Source: Miscanthus floridulus (lineage: Eukaryota > Streptophyta > Magnoliopsida > Poales > Poaceae). Taken from it: a stretch of DNA of 64,000 bases. The notes beneath the pieces are model-generated. The model did no database searches. It was not told the DNA's origin and saw only the letters and a list, made by a program, of their open reading frames with translations. This document shows positions 23,566 to 34,276 of this stretch, in pieces (the first letter of the stretch is position 1; each line of letters begins with the position of its first letter). The position numbers were made by a program, and so were the translations under genes. The stretch covers positions 28,005,491-28,069,490 of the forward strand of contig NC_089598.1 in NCBI RefSeq assembly GCF_019320115.1, given 5' to 3'.

Positions 23566-24390
23566 CTAGACATCCTTCACCTTTTTTGGGGGCTTCATGT
23601 CTAAGACAGCTTTGACTTTCTCTGAGTTAGGGCGTATGCCATCGTAACTGATGACGTTGCCGAGCAGTATCCCAGAAGGAACACCAAAAATGCACTTCTT
23701 TGGGTTTAATTTCCATTGGAACGTATTGAGGGCTACGAAGGTGCATTCCAGGTTGTCAACAAGGGTACGTGCTTCCTTGGTTTTGACAACTACATCATCC
23801 ACATAGGCCTCTACAAGGTTGTCTTTTATCTCGTCTGCGAGGCAGGCCTGAATGGCGCGTTGGTATGTAGCCCTAGCATTCTTGAGCCCAAACGACATAG
23901 TCGTGTAGCAGTAGGCGCCGAAAGGCGTGATGAAAAGCGTCTTGATCTGGTCGTCCTTTTTTAGAGCGATCTGGTGATAACCAGAGTAGCAATCGAGAAA
24001 GGAAAGGAGCTCGCAACCGGTGGTTGAATCTACGACCTTGTCTATGCGAGGTAAGCCGAAGGGGTCCTTAGGGTAGTGTTTGTTGAGATCAGTGTAATCA
24101 ACGCACATTCTCCATTCATTATTCTTTTTGCATACAAGAATCGGGTTGGCTAACCACTCCGGATGATACACTTCTTTGATAAATCCAGCTGCCAAAAGCC
24201 ATGTAACTTCTACCCTAATCGCCTCCTTTTTATCGTCAGCGAACCGTCGTAGCTTCTGCTTGATAGGTTTGGCCTTGCTGTTGACATTCAAGGAGTGCTC
24301 GATCAAGTTCTGAGGTACACCGGGCATGTCGGTAGGTTTCCATGCGAACACATCCATGTTGCTCCTCAAGAACCCGACGAGCGCGTCTTC
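23566..24390 (-). pseudogene. Gypsy-B reverse transcriptase
   Basis: A 267-codon open stretch on the minus strand with canonical Gypsy RT blocks: FAWKPTDMPGVP, KQKLRRFADDKK, GFIKEVYHPEWLANPILV, WRMCVDYTDLNKHYPKD, LSFLDCYSGYHQIAL, AYCYTTMSFGLKNARATYQR and the active site EAYVDDVVVKT, followed by KCIFGVPSGILLG. Active-site aspartates are present. An in-frame TAG at about 24388 separates it from protease and another stop at 23566 from RNase H. The rest of RT appears intact. Confidence 0.93.
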
Positions 24391-25362
24391 CTATTTGGGA
24401 TCCAGGTTGGCCCCGATAAGGGCCGTTATGCTGGGGTCGCCGTCGACCAGCTGGATCACCTTATGCTCCTTTGACTTGATGTTCTTGCGTGGAGCCTCGA
24501 GCTCTGGGATCTCCAGGTGGTCGGCTAAGGTCTTCTTAGTGTCGAGCATGGTCTCGGCCATGTGAATAGAGAGGTCGTGGGCCTCTGCTATTTTGAAACT
24601 ATCATCTTCGTAGGTGTAAGCGGCGTACATGTTACCTCGGAGGGTTAGGACTCCTTTCTTGGTAGGCATCTTGAGCACCAGATACCTATAATGAGGTATG
24701 GCCATGAACTTGGTGAGCGACGGTCGACCAAGAATAGCATGGTAGGTGCCATCGAAGTTAGCGACCACAAAGTTGACGTAGTCGGTGCAGAAGTGGTCTG
24801 GGGTCCCAAACTGGATAGGTAGCGTGATCTGCCCGAGAGGTGTAGAGCTCTGTCCGGGGAGAACACCCCAGAACTGTGCCTCGTATGGCTTAAGATCCGC
24901 CTGAGCTATCTTCAGGGCGGGTAGACTATTCTTGAACAGTATATCGATGGAGCTGCCACCATCGATCAGTACTCTATTAAACTGGACCTTGTTGATACAA
25001 GGATCGAGGACTAGGGGAAAACATCCTGGCTCTGGTATTGCGGCCCATTGGTCCTTCCTGCTGAAAGAGATTTCGCGGTGAGACCACGGAGGGAGCCGGG
25101 GATCGGCAAGGAGGTTATCGGCGTTGGCCATGTTTAAGCAAGCATGGGCGAGCAGCTTGCATTCCCTCTTGGTCTCAATGGACACTTTGCCTCCGATGAT
25201 GGTGTGTACACGATCGGTTGGCTTGATGTACTTGTGACGAGGGTCTGCATCATCGTCGTCGTTATCCTCGTTGCGCTGTTCCGCTGCATCGTTAGGCTTG
25301 TCGGATGTATCTGGAGCCTGTTGACATGTATAGATAGACTTGAGAACACGACAATTCTCCAT
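24391..25362 (-). pseudogene. Gypsy-B aspartic protease region
   Basis: A 323-codon open stretch on the minus strand. The protease motif is VLIDGGSSIDILF (Asp-Gly-Gly form typical of plant Gypsy), with the flap-side ILGRPSLTKFMAIPH. Upstream is an acidic stretch (NEDNDDDDADPRH). It ends in TAG where RT follows in the same frame, so the stop is likely a point mutation in what was a continuous gag-pol. Confidence 0.88.
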
Positions 25363-25386
25363 GGTATGGTTTGACTTAGGATGGAG

Positions 25387-27849
25387 CTAGCAGGGCCCCT
25401 TCAATGCTTTGGTGTAGTCGTCTTCATAATTACGACGTCCACCACCCTTTTTAACGGTATTGACCTCGCCGTCGTCTTCCCGAGCACGCTTGCTCCTGTA
25501 ATCGTCACGGCGGTTACGCCGCTGATTACGTTGGTCACGGTGGTCGTGGGAGTCATTGCGCTGGTTGTGGCGGTCAAAACTATCGTTCCAACCATGGTTG
25601 CTGCGGTAATCGTCGTGGTGTGAGGGGTGGTCGGAGCGGGTAACCCTTGCTGCTTCTTCAATAATTATCTTCTTGGCGTCGTTGGCGTCCGCATATTTCT
25701 TAGCGGTGGATAGGAGCGTTGTGACCGATTCAGGTCTCTTCCGGAGGAGCTTGTCTCTTAAGGCGTCATGGAAGCGGAGGCCAGTGATGAAAGCCTCGAT
25801 TGCCTCATTGTCGGAGATTGATGGGACCTTGATGCGCATCTTTGAGAAACGCCGGACATACTCGTGTAGTGGCTCATCTTTCCGATCTTGGATCCATTGT
25901 AGATCATATTTGTTGCCCAGTTGTTCACAAGTAGCGATGAAATTGTTGATGAAGGCTTGCTTAAGCTCCTGCCAAGAATCAAAGTAGTTCACCGGCAAGC
26001 TGACCAGCCATTGGTGACCTGCATGGCCAACAGCGACTAGGAAGTAGTTAGACATGACATGCTCATTAGCCATGGCTGATCTGCACGCGGTTTCGTAGAG
26101 CATGACCCATAATTTAGGGTTTTCTTTGCCGTCGTACTTCTAAAGTTTCTCGCGCTTGAAATTCTTGGGCCATATGACTTAGCGAAGGTGTGGAGTAAAC
26201 TGCTTCAAACTCGGCGGACCGTGGGCAGTGTCATACTCCATACGGCGATAGCTATTGTGGGATGCTCGATCATCGGCTCTCTGGTTGATGCGAGTGCACA
26301 GGTCGTGTTCACCGAGGTAATGGCGGAGATCGTTATTGCCATCGCGGCGATCTCGATTACCATCTGTATTAGCCTTGCGACCACGGTTATCGCGGCGATT
26401 GTCGCGGTTGTCTCGGTGATTATCGTCCCGGACATCGCGACGGTTGTCCACCCGACGGTGGTTGTCATCCCGACCACCATCATGGCCACTGTTTCCCCCT
26501 TGACGGTTGTCTAATGGGTCGTTGTTGCGTGAGCCACATGGGTTGAGTGGCTGTGAGCGACTTGGAAGCTGGCGGCTGTGGCTTGACTCGACTAAGACTG
26601 ATGGAGCCTAGACTTGATTTACAATCTCTGCGGTCTAGGCCATGGCAGCCGTCAGATAGGCTTGTATTTCATCGCGAACCACTTGGGTTTCTGGGGTGTT
26701 GGGTAGCTGTTGCATTGTTGCCATGGCGATGGCTACGTTGGCACTTGGAGTCCTGAAGACCTGTTTGTCCCCCACCCTGTCAAAAGCATTGTTGAGGTCG
26801 CGTGGATAGACCCTTATGCGTCGCGCCTCCTGGTCTGCTTCAGCTTCGATTTGTCGGTGATTGAACCGGTCAATATTGCGTGCTTCGCATGCGGTCCTTT
26901 CTTGTTCTGTTTCACCAACTGCCGGTGGTTCGTCATTGCTGACAACATGGATCAAATCCCCTCGTCTTGGCGGGAAAGATGGGAATTGTGAAAACCCTAG
27001 GGCATGGTCTGGCAGATCCAGATCGTACTTGGTGCCATCGTCTTCGTGATGCTGAAGCTCGGTGTGTACAGATGCTTTAGATGCGATGCCAGACGAGGAG
27101 CTAGAGTCACCCTCTTAGACTGTGTGGATGGATCCTTCTTGGTAATCTTCAGTCCGGATCATGTTGATGAAGTCGCGTGGCTTCGACCGAGGTCGGTGCA
27201 TAAAACATAGATCTAAGCGGTGTTGTAGGTTATACGCGTAGTTGGAGGCAGCGTTTCGCAGGCCATAGGGCTGGACCTGGTGGTTCTCTGTCGAGGCTTC
27301 ATACTCAAAGAGCCGGAGACCCATCGTGGAGGCTAGCCGGCGATGAGCAGAGCGCCCTTCCAGAGTAGATGTGACCACGAGATCTGTACCAAGTCGTGCA
27401 GGACGACTGGTCCGAGCTGGTCAGGTAGATCTATTGTGGGGAGCGGTTACCTGCTCGTTAGGTTGACTTTGAATCGTACTTACCAGAGCTAGGGTTTCAG
27501 CGAGTTTGGTGCCGACCCGATCGATGGAGTTGAGCAGGTCGGTGTTGTCGATCTGCTTCCCTTTGTAGCGGGGAAGCGGACAATGAGTCGTTGGCAAGGC
27601 TGAAGATGATGTAGGCATGGTCGGAGCCAGATGTTCCATGGTCGGAGCCAGATCCATCATGGTCGGAGCCGTACCCGTTGTGGTCAGAGCCATAGCCGAT
27701 GTAGGTGAAGCAGTGGTCGGCGCAGACTGAATCCACGCCTCCTCCGTGGTCATGGTGATGAAGTCATCGGAGCCGGTGGTCTAGGTGATCTGGCCGATGG
27801 TGAACTTGAGGCCGTTCGGCATTGCCATGGAGGCGGAGATTATGACCAT
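25387..27849 (-). pseudogene. Gypsy-B gag
   Basis: The start is taken at the ATG at 27849, about 50 nt downstream of the LTR/PBS (MVIISASMAMPNGLKFT). The order on the minus strand is: a Thr/Pro/Met-rich segment built on repeated GGTCGGAGCC words (27600-27720), an Arg/Asp-rich tract (DNRRDVRDDNHRDNRDNRR, about 26380-26450), then the capsid retrotrans_gag-like region with WLVSLPVNYFDSWQELKQAF and DEPLHEYVRRFSKMRIKVP, and a basic nucleocapsid tail (RNQRRNRRDDYRSKRARED). No CCHC knuckle was seen; the tail is Arg/His/Asp-rich instead. Several stops are present (for example near 27782, 27421, 27115, 26635 and 26179). About 820 codons in all. Confidence 0.82.
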
Positions 27850-27873
27850 CTTGTTTGCTTGGAGAGCAGTACG

Positions 27874-27897
27874 CACACCCCCTACCTGGCGCGCCAC
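27874..27897 (-). other. Primer-binding site of Gypsy-B
   Basis: Minus strand GTGGCGCGCCAGGTAGGGGG lies next to the LTR end ...TCATCGATA. A TGGCGC-type PBS is usual for plant Gypsy elements. The extra GC (TGGCGCGCC rather than TGGCGCC) is noted. Confidence 0.75.
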
Positions 27898-28369
27898 TAT
27901 CGATGAAATATGGTCGGTAGTCTACCTATGGGTATGCCCTAGGTAGTAGATTGTCGGCAGACAGATGCGCAAGCCACAAACAAGACGGTGACGCAAGATA
28001 GACACGAGGTTTTATCCAGGTTCGGCCGCTAAGAAGGCATAATACCTACATCCTGTGTCTGATTTGTATTGTTGTATGTCAATGAGAGATGTTTTTAGAG
28101 GGATCCCCTGCTCGCCTTATATAGTTCGGGGGGTAGGGTTACAGATCTGGAAACCAATCCTAGTCAGTTACAATTGCCATATATGGCCAGATAAGAATTC
28201 CTATTCTAACCAACCCGGATCCTGCTTGATCGCCAAATCCGCCTTGACTCCTTGTGCAGGACTTCGATCAGGTTGGCTGGGCCGCACGTCGTCTTTCGGG
28301 TGGACCGGACCCATCGATCTAGGCCGGCCCAAGCTTAGCCGTAAGGGTATAGGGGTTAATACCCCCACA
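27898..28369 (-). repeat. Gypsy-B 5' LTR
   Basis: Runs from TATCGATGAAATATGG (start mutated from TGTCGACG) to GGGGTTAATACCCCCACA on the plus strand and aligns with 15263-15735. CCCAC follows directly and matches the bases before the other LTR. Confidence 0.93.
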
Positions 28370-28425
28370 CCCACTATGCCGATCTAGATTTCGTGGCCAT
28401 CTGTAGAGGATATGCCAACGGGTGG
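28370..28425 (+). pseudogene. 56-bp piece of the Gypsy-A antisense ORF between two insertions
   Basis: Starts with the CCCAC target duplicate of Gypsy-B and ends with the GGTGG duplicate of element C. It reads HYADLDFVAICRGYANGW in the frame of the interrupted exon (15262 leftwards, 33402 rightwards). Confidence 0.75.
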
Positions 28426-29256
28426 TGATGAGGACATCACTTCTTCATCACATATAAGCCAAGGAGAGGAGGACCAGCATGGGCGTCCAATTCATCTTTC
28501 TCATGTTGGAGGCCCAGTCCAACTAAAGTTGGAGCCCATCTCAGGTTCTAGGACCAGTCTACCTTAAACTGGTCACCTAGGACACATCCAAACTCCATTT
28601 TCAATGATCCACATATGGTTGGAAAGCTAATTTGATAAGGAAGCCAACCCAATTGGTCACACGTCAAAATCCCTTTGGAATCAACAGGAATCGTCGAAAC
28701 AAGTTAGCGTCCAGAATCTATCAGGGTGCTACGACACCATCTTTTGGTCCATTGGACCATGTATCGTGTTTGGGCCCATTAGGGGGTGCGTCCAGGGGGT
28801 GATGCCCAAGACTCTATAAATACCAGCCGTCACTCTCCTTAGGGTTTGGGTTTTTTTTAGTTCTTGATTTCCTCACGAAACAAACGTCGTTTTGCTACAA
28901 CTGTCGCCGCCAAGGCTGCTTGCTGTGAACTAGGGCCCCAGTTCTTGATCTTGTTCACCTATGGCGATTAGTCCTTTCGAATAAAGACTTGAACTCCTTC
29001 TCGTTATTATAAGCCTCATATTTATTTGCAATTTCAGATTGCGTTCATCTTGTTCTTGCTTGTGTTCTCGATTCGCTTGTAGGAAAGCCTTCTCGGCGAG
29101 GTCAATCGCGTTCGCGTGGTTGATAACCAACGGAGCAGTGGTGTAACGGTTGTGGGGGTCCGAATCAGTCTTGGTTTGAAGCCTAGATTGTGAATGTTGA
29201 GTCTCCACCAATCGACACTATCATACCTATTGGAAGATCGGACCTAGTCTACATCA
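28426..29256 (+). repeat. Element C 5' LTR
   Basis: TGATGAGGACATCACTTC to GACCTAGTCTACATCA. It aligns throughout with 32564-33396, with scattered substitutions and a few short indels. It includes CTCTATAAATACCAGCC (28813), a likely TATA box, before the U5 region. Confidence 0.93.
28813..28825 (+). promoter_or_regulatory. TATA box in the element C 5' LTR
   Basis: CTCTATAAATACC is conserved in both LTRs (28813 and about 32953), followed by a T-rich stretch and transcript leader. Position and sequence fit an RNA polymerase II promoter. Confidence 0.7.
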
Positions 29257-29258
29257 AG

Positions 29259-29270
29259 TGGTATCAGAGA
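29259..29270 (+). other. Primer-binding site of element C
   Basis: TGGTATCAGAGA starts 2 nt after the LTR end and matches the initiator tRNA-Met type. Confidence 0.85.
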
Positions 29271-30498
29271 CCTTGTTGCCCGTTAGGTATAACTTTGTTT
29301 TCCCCTTTAGATTGTTATGGTTTTTGCATTACCTATAGTCCACAAAAAGCTAAAAAAAATATACATCATCACATATTCCCTATCCTATAGCCTCATTGTG
29401 CCGTGCAATTTTGTCTCTGTTTTGCGTTGTTAAGTTTGTGCCCTAGGTCAAGTTCTGGTTGCTGGTTTTAGATCGTTTTTTAGTCCAGTTTGTGTTTTCC
29501 ACTTTGTTTTTCATCATAATCCGTGAACATCTCCAAGACTTGTTGAGTTTCCTTTGTATCCATCAAACCCTAGTCCACGCCATCTAATTTCCTACACTTG
29601 TCTTCACTATTTCCATCAAATCATTGCAGTCGTGACCAATTTTGCGCGCATTGTTTCCGTTTTGTCCTCTAATTCGGAGTCCGTTCCTAAAACTGGTCTA
29701 GTTTTTGCATACGAACTCTGATTTTGACATTCCATATATCAAAATCGATCAAAAAAATTTTAGATCCATCCATCCCCCACGTTGTTGGGGTCGTAGATTT
29801 TTATTTTGGTCAAAAGTGGTCACAAGATCCTCTTTTCATGGTCACAATGTCTTTGTCGATTTCGAGCACGTCTTCTAAAAATTCCACAGGCCACGTCTTT
29901 CACTTGTTTAAGCTCATATTTTCTGTGGTTACTTCTTTTGTGCTCCTAAGTGAAGAAAAATATCAAAAAAATAAAAAGAAAAAGTCAAAGAATCCCAAAA
30001 ACAACGACAGTCCAAAAATAGAGAAAAAACAGAGGGGCAAAAGTGGAACAATATCTAGAGGAGCACATAGAGAGCGCCATTTGAGCTATGTTTGCGTGTG
30101 CTGATTTTTCTCTTGTTCCTAATCATATTCTTGCTGTTCACATCACTTGATACATCTGGTACTTGGAACGTGAGTAGGCCGGCAACTAAGACAAGTACTT
30201 GGGATACTTATTCAGCTTTGCTATTTAGTTGCAAATTTTGTTATTCCTTGCTACTATATTGTGCATGTCCAAGCTCCACTTTCTTCTAACCAAGTACAGG
30301 TTCGCCTTGCAACTGTTACACTCAAGCTACAACGGTATCACAGTCACCGACCGATTGCACCGCCTATTGCTTTGGTAAGAACACTTGTAAGACCGTGGTA
30401 AGACACTTGAGAGTTAAGTGCCTTATTTTTCCTTGTCCACAACCTAAGTAGTTGGTAGGGATAATACTATTTATGTTGTCTTTTCCTTTCTACTAACC
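29271..30498. other. Element C leader
   Basis: A 1.2-kb AT-rich untranslated stretch between PBS and gag. No protein motif was found. The Lys-rich reading near 29970-30030 is a low-complexity A-run artefact. Confidence 0.6.
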
Positions 30499-31594
30499 AT
30501 GTCAGGAAAAGCCAGAGGCAGCGGCCAAGGAAACGAGAACGCACCTACAGATTTCAATGACTATGTTTCTAAGAATGAGCTTCATGTCGTTTTTTATGAC
30601 AAGTTTAATGAGATCCTTCAACAAATCACCAATTTGGCCAAGAGGATTGAAGATGTTGAACAACGACATCCTGAACCACGTCCTAAAGAAGATGATGATG
30701 ATCTCTCTAAGGAGGACGATGGCGACGCGGAGGCTAAAGCCGAAGCTCAACGACGTGCTGAGGATGCACGTAACCGTAATCGATTGAACTTTAACTGATG
30801 TGGTATGGGAGGTAACAACCAAGGTAATAATGATCCTTTCTCTAAAACCAAGTTTAAGATACCTCCTTTTTCTAGTTCTGCTGATCCTGGAGCATATTTA
30901 GATTGGGAGATGGTTGTAGATAAAAAATTTAGCTCCCATCAAGTACTTGAAGAATATAGAGTTAGACTTGCTACTAGTGAGTTTACTAGTTTTGCTCTTT
31001 TCTGGTGGAATGATATTTGCAATAATGCTAATGCTAATGCTAATGCTCAAATACCTCAAACCTAGACTGTACTTAAACAACGAATGAAATCGAGATTTGT
31101 TCCTCCATACTATCAGCGTGATCTACGATTAAAACTGCAACGTTTAAATCAAGGTAGTAAAACTGTTGAAGAATATTCTTAGGAGCTTTTAATTGGTCTA
31201 GCACATAGTAACATACAAGAGGATGATATGGATAAGTGTTGTAGATTTTTTGGAGGTTTGCGTCGTAAAATACATGATGTTCTTGACTATAAAGAATGGA
31301 CTAGATTTTCCTAATTATATCATTATGCTATTAAAGCTGAAAGGAAAGTACAGGGACGACAACCTAGGTGATCCACGACTCCATCCATGACTCTATCCAT
31401 TCCTTTATGTCCAACCGAGGTAAGTAAATTTTCTAATGTGTAGACACCACCAGCTCCTATAAAGAAGAGTTCTCCTATCACACCTCCTTCCAGTGGATCT
31501 ACTACACCTTCCTCTAGCAGCTCTTCTAAAGTTGTGTGCCACCGCTGCAAGGGCATGGGACATATTACTAAAGAATGCCCCAGCAAACATGCAT
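30499..31594 (+). pseudogene. Element C gag with zinc knuckle
   Basis: Starts MSGKARGSGQGNEN at 30499. An in-frame TGA at 30796 interrupts it, and the same frame continues (GMGGNNQGNNDPF, KFKIPPFSSSADPGAYLDWE). The capsid region then reads TSFALFWWNDI, RFVPPYYQRDLRLKLQRL and GSKTVEEYS. TAG at 31063 replaces an expected tryptophan, and more stops lie near 31183 and 31313. It ends in one knuckle, CHRCKGMGHITKEC (CX2CX4HX4C, near 31540-31580). Fewer than six stops in 365 codons. Confidence 0.85.
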
Positions 31595-32550
31595 AGATGC
31601 TAGTGCTAGTGATGAAGAGATTGAATTTGCACTTGCAACTGATCTTTATGCAGATAAATTTGTGGATAGTGCTGAAGATCCTGATGAGGTAATTGATAGT
31701 ATGGCATGCACTGTAGACTACAAATCAATCCTTGTTCAACGTGTTTTGAGTACACAAGTTGAGCCAGTAGACAAGCTACAACGCTATAATTTATTTCAAA
31801 TGTTCCTCATTGTCAATAATTTCCGTATTCGTGCTATAATTGATGGAGGGAGCAGCAATAACTTGGTAAGTTCTGAGCTTGTCAAGACTCTTGGTTTACT
31901 ATACGTGCTCTTCCATATTCATACCATGTTCAGTGGTTCAACAATAGTGGTAAGGCAAAGGTAACACAATCTGCTCGTGTGCATTTTTCTATCGGGTCAT
32001 ACCATGATTATGTTGCTTTTGATGTCGTGTCTATGCAAGCTTGTTCACTTTTGTTAGGCCACCCTTGGCAATATGATAATAATGTTATACATCATGGTAG
32101 GCAAAATAGATATACTTTTATGTTTAAAGGAAAGACCATTGTTTTACTTCCTTTAACACCTGCTGAAATTGTGCAATATGAAAACAGAACTTACTAAAAA
32201 GAAAAAGAAAGGCCTTGGTAAAGACTCTAGCAAACCATTAAATGAACCTTCAAGTAACATGAAAGAAGTTTTATTTGCTCTTAAATCTGTTCTTGTTGTT
32301 CATGATGAACCATGTTATGCTCTAACTTGTACATCGCCTATATGTCCACTTGGTCCTACTCCTAGTGCTATGCCTCTTGTTGGTACTAACCTTTTGCAGG
32401 AGAAGGAGGATGAATTCCCAACAGGGAAGCCACCATGGCAGACGCCTTTGCGAAGGATTGGGCGCCAAGATGAACGTCTTCTTCCGAAGCCATCATTGCT
32501 GTCATCCAATGGAGGAGACAATCTACTTCAGTCGAGGACGACTTCAATTC
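31575..32550 (+). pseudogene. Element C protease and truncated pol start
   Basis: Reads SDEEIEFALATDLYADKF, then the protease active site AIIDGGSSNNLVSSELVKTL (about 31830-31885), a break near 31960, then VHFSIGSYHDYVAFDV and ACSLLLGHPWQYDNN. After 32200 there is a Lys-rich linker and LLQEKEDEFPTGKPPW (about 32395-32430). That segment normally opens the RT domain (LLQEYEDVFP-like). Immediately after it the RT is missing and unrelated 3'-end sequence follows to the purine tract. Confidence 0.8.
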
Positions 32551-32563
32551 AAGAAAGGGAGGA
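32551..32563 (+). other. Purine tract of element C
   Basis: AAGAAAGGGAGGA lies directly before the LTR start TGATGAGG. Confidence 0.85.
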
Positions 32564-33396
32564 TGATGAGGACATAACTTCTTCATCACATACAAGCCAA
32601 GGAGAGGAGGAGGACCAGCATAGGCGTCCAATTCATCTTTCTCATGTTGGAGGCCCAGTCCAACTGAAGTTGGAGCCCATCTCGGGTTCAAGGACCAGTC
32701 TGCCTTAAACTGGTCACCCAACACGCATCCGGACTCCGTTTTCAATGATTCACATATGGTTGGAAAGCTAATTTGATAAGGAAGCCAACCCAATTGGTGT
32801 CACATCAACATCCCTTTGGAATCAATAGGAATCGTCGAAACAAGTCAGCGTCCAGAATCTGTCAGGGTGCTGCGACACCGTCTTTTGGTTCGTTGGACCG
32901 TGTATCGTGTTTGGGCCCATTAAGGGGCGCGTCCAGGGTGGTGACGCCCAAGACTCTATAAATACCAGCCATCGCTCTCCTTAGGGTTTGGTTTTTGTTT
33001 AGTTCTTGATTTCCTCAAGAAACAGACGTCGTTTTGCTGCAACTGTCGCCGCCAAGGCCGCTTGCTGTGAACCAGGGCCCTAGTTCTTAATCTTGTTCAC
33101 CTGTGGCGATTAGTCTTTTCAAATAAAGACTTGAACTCCTCATTATTATAAGCCTCATATTTATTTGCAATTTCAGATTGCGTTCATCTCGTTCTTGCTT
33201 GTGTTCTCGATTTGCTTGCAGGAAAGCCTTCTCGATGAGGTCAATCGCGTTCGCGTGGTTGATAACCAATGGAGCAGTGGTGTAATGGTTGCGGGGGTCC
33301 AAATCAGTCTTGGTTCAAAGCCTAGATCGTGAACAGTTGAGTCTCCACCAATTGACGCTATCATACCTATCGGAAGATAGGGCCTAGTCTACATCA
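32564..33396 (+). repeat. Element C 3' LTR
   Basis: TGATGAGGACATAACTTC to GGCCTAGTCTACATCA, followed by the GGTGG target duplicate. It pairs with 28426-29256. Confidence 0.93.
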
Positions 33397-33740
33397 GGTG
33401 GAGCATAGACGAGATCGATGTGCTGGGGGAAAGTTTGGTACCGTATGCATAGATGGTCGCTGAGCAAGTCACCATGGAGTGGGTGATGGTGGCTCGCCAT
33501 TCGACCATGGCCCCAGACATGCACCAGAAAGATGCCATCTAGCCTACGGAGGCAGCAGAGGCCGAGTCAGAGGCGAGCGTTGTTCCACCCCAACCGAGCC
33601 GAATGTTGTCCTGACCACAGCCGAGCTAAGCATCATCGTCTCGACCACAACCGAGCTACCTTTGTCCTCGCCAACCGCACCATCAACCGATGCTATCGGG
33701 GGGCCATAATAGAGTTAGAGTAGAAATAGTCAGTTTATGT
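33397..33740 (+). pseudogene. Antisense extra ORF of Gypsy-A, 3' end
   Basis: Continues the exon interrupted at 15262 and 28425: SIDEIDVLGESLVPYA, VTMEWVMVARHSTMAPDMHQ, then a Ser/Pro/Glu-rich tail. Three or four stops. It is assigned to this gene because it resumes exactly after the target duplicate of element C and runs in the same strand sense. Confidence 0.65.
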
Positions 33741-34276
33741 AAAAGATGAATTCATGGGGGAGCCTCTGTGTGAACAGTTTTACATTCGTGAATATTTTAA
33801 GTTTGTTTTTGTGATGAAATCACTTATGAGGGGAAGGTTGTCCCATCCGCCCTTATTTTTATCCTTGCATAGCTTTGTTTTTGTCCTTTCTTTTTTGCAC
33901 CTACCCATTGACCCAGTAGGCTACAACCTTAAGAACCCAAGCATGGCCCACGAGGCTCAGCTACTCATAACCGTAGGTCATGACTGGGGTGTGATCAGGT
34001 TGGGAGGCTAAAAGCAGCAAGTTACGTAGGGTAATCAAAGGAATAGAATGCCCTTTCATTTGGGCAAAAAGTGTTACTATATGATAGTTAAAAAGGGGTG
34101 GTATCGCATCCCCATGGAGCCCCCGAGCGACCCAGGCCAAGAGTGCTCAGGGCTAGGGTGTTGTAGGATCAAGCATTGAATGGAAATAAACTGGTAAGAC
34201 CTGAGCTTTAGGGAAAGAAACGACGTAACTATTCGATGTTCCATATGTTGGTGAGAACGTTGCTGTTGTCAGTCCT
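33741..34276. other. Gypsy-A spacer between antisense ORF and integrase
   Basis: Non-coding. 33830-33920 is T-rich. A CCCATGGAGCCCCCGAGCGA stretch near 34110 resembles the GC-rich words around the Gypsy LTR ends. Nothing else was recognised. Confidence 0.4.

Larger units (their letters stand above)
15263..28369 (-). mobile_element. Gypsy-B: near-complete Tat-like Gypsy element
   Basis: A 13.1-kb element flanked by a perfect 5-bp target duplication, CCCAC (15258-15262 and 28370-28374). The LTRs are 473 and 472 bp. Minus-strand order: 5' LTR, PBS, gag, protease, RT, RNase H, integrase, then an antisense extra ORF (plus strand), 3' UTR tandem repeats, 3' LTR. Only a handful of stops break gag-pol, so it inserted more recently than Gypsy-A. 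It lies inside an exon of the Gypsy-A antisense ORF. Confidence 0.92.
28426..33396 (+). mobile_element. Element C: gag-protease-only, CRM-like Gypsy chromovirus
   Basis: A 4.97-kb element with 831- and 833-bp LTRs and a perfect 5-bp target duplication, GGTGG (28421-28425 and 33397-33401). The LTRs begin TGATGAGGACAT and end CTACATCA. The PBS is TGGTATCAGAGA. Gag and protease are recognisable but RT, RNase H and integrase are absent: about 150 codons after the protease the reading passes into sequence next to the purine tract. The LTR start and gag style resemble CRM/CRR-type chromoviruses, from memory and not checked. Confidence 0.9.

Noticed and set aside
25401..26514. Plus-strand ORFs rich in Val/Ile/Thr over Gypsy-B gag
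   Set aside because: Shadow of the Arg/Asp-rich gag tail on the opposite strand; low-complexity codon effect.
30502..30822. 106-codon minus-strand ORF over element C gag
   Set aside because: Antisense shadow of the gag reading frame, no motif.
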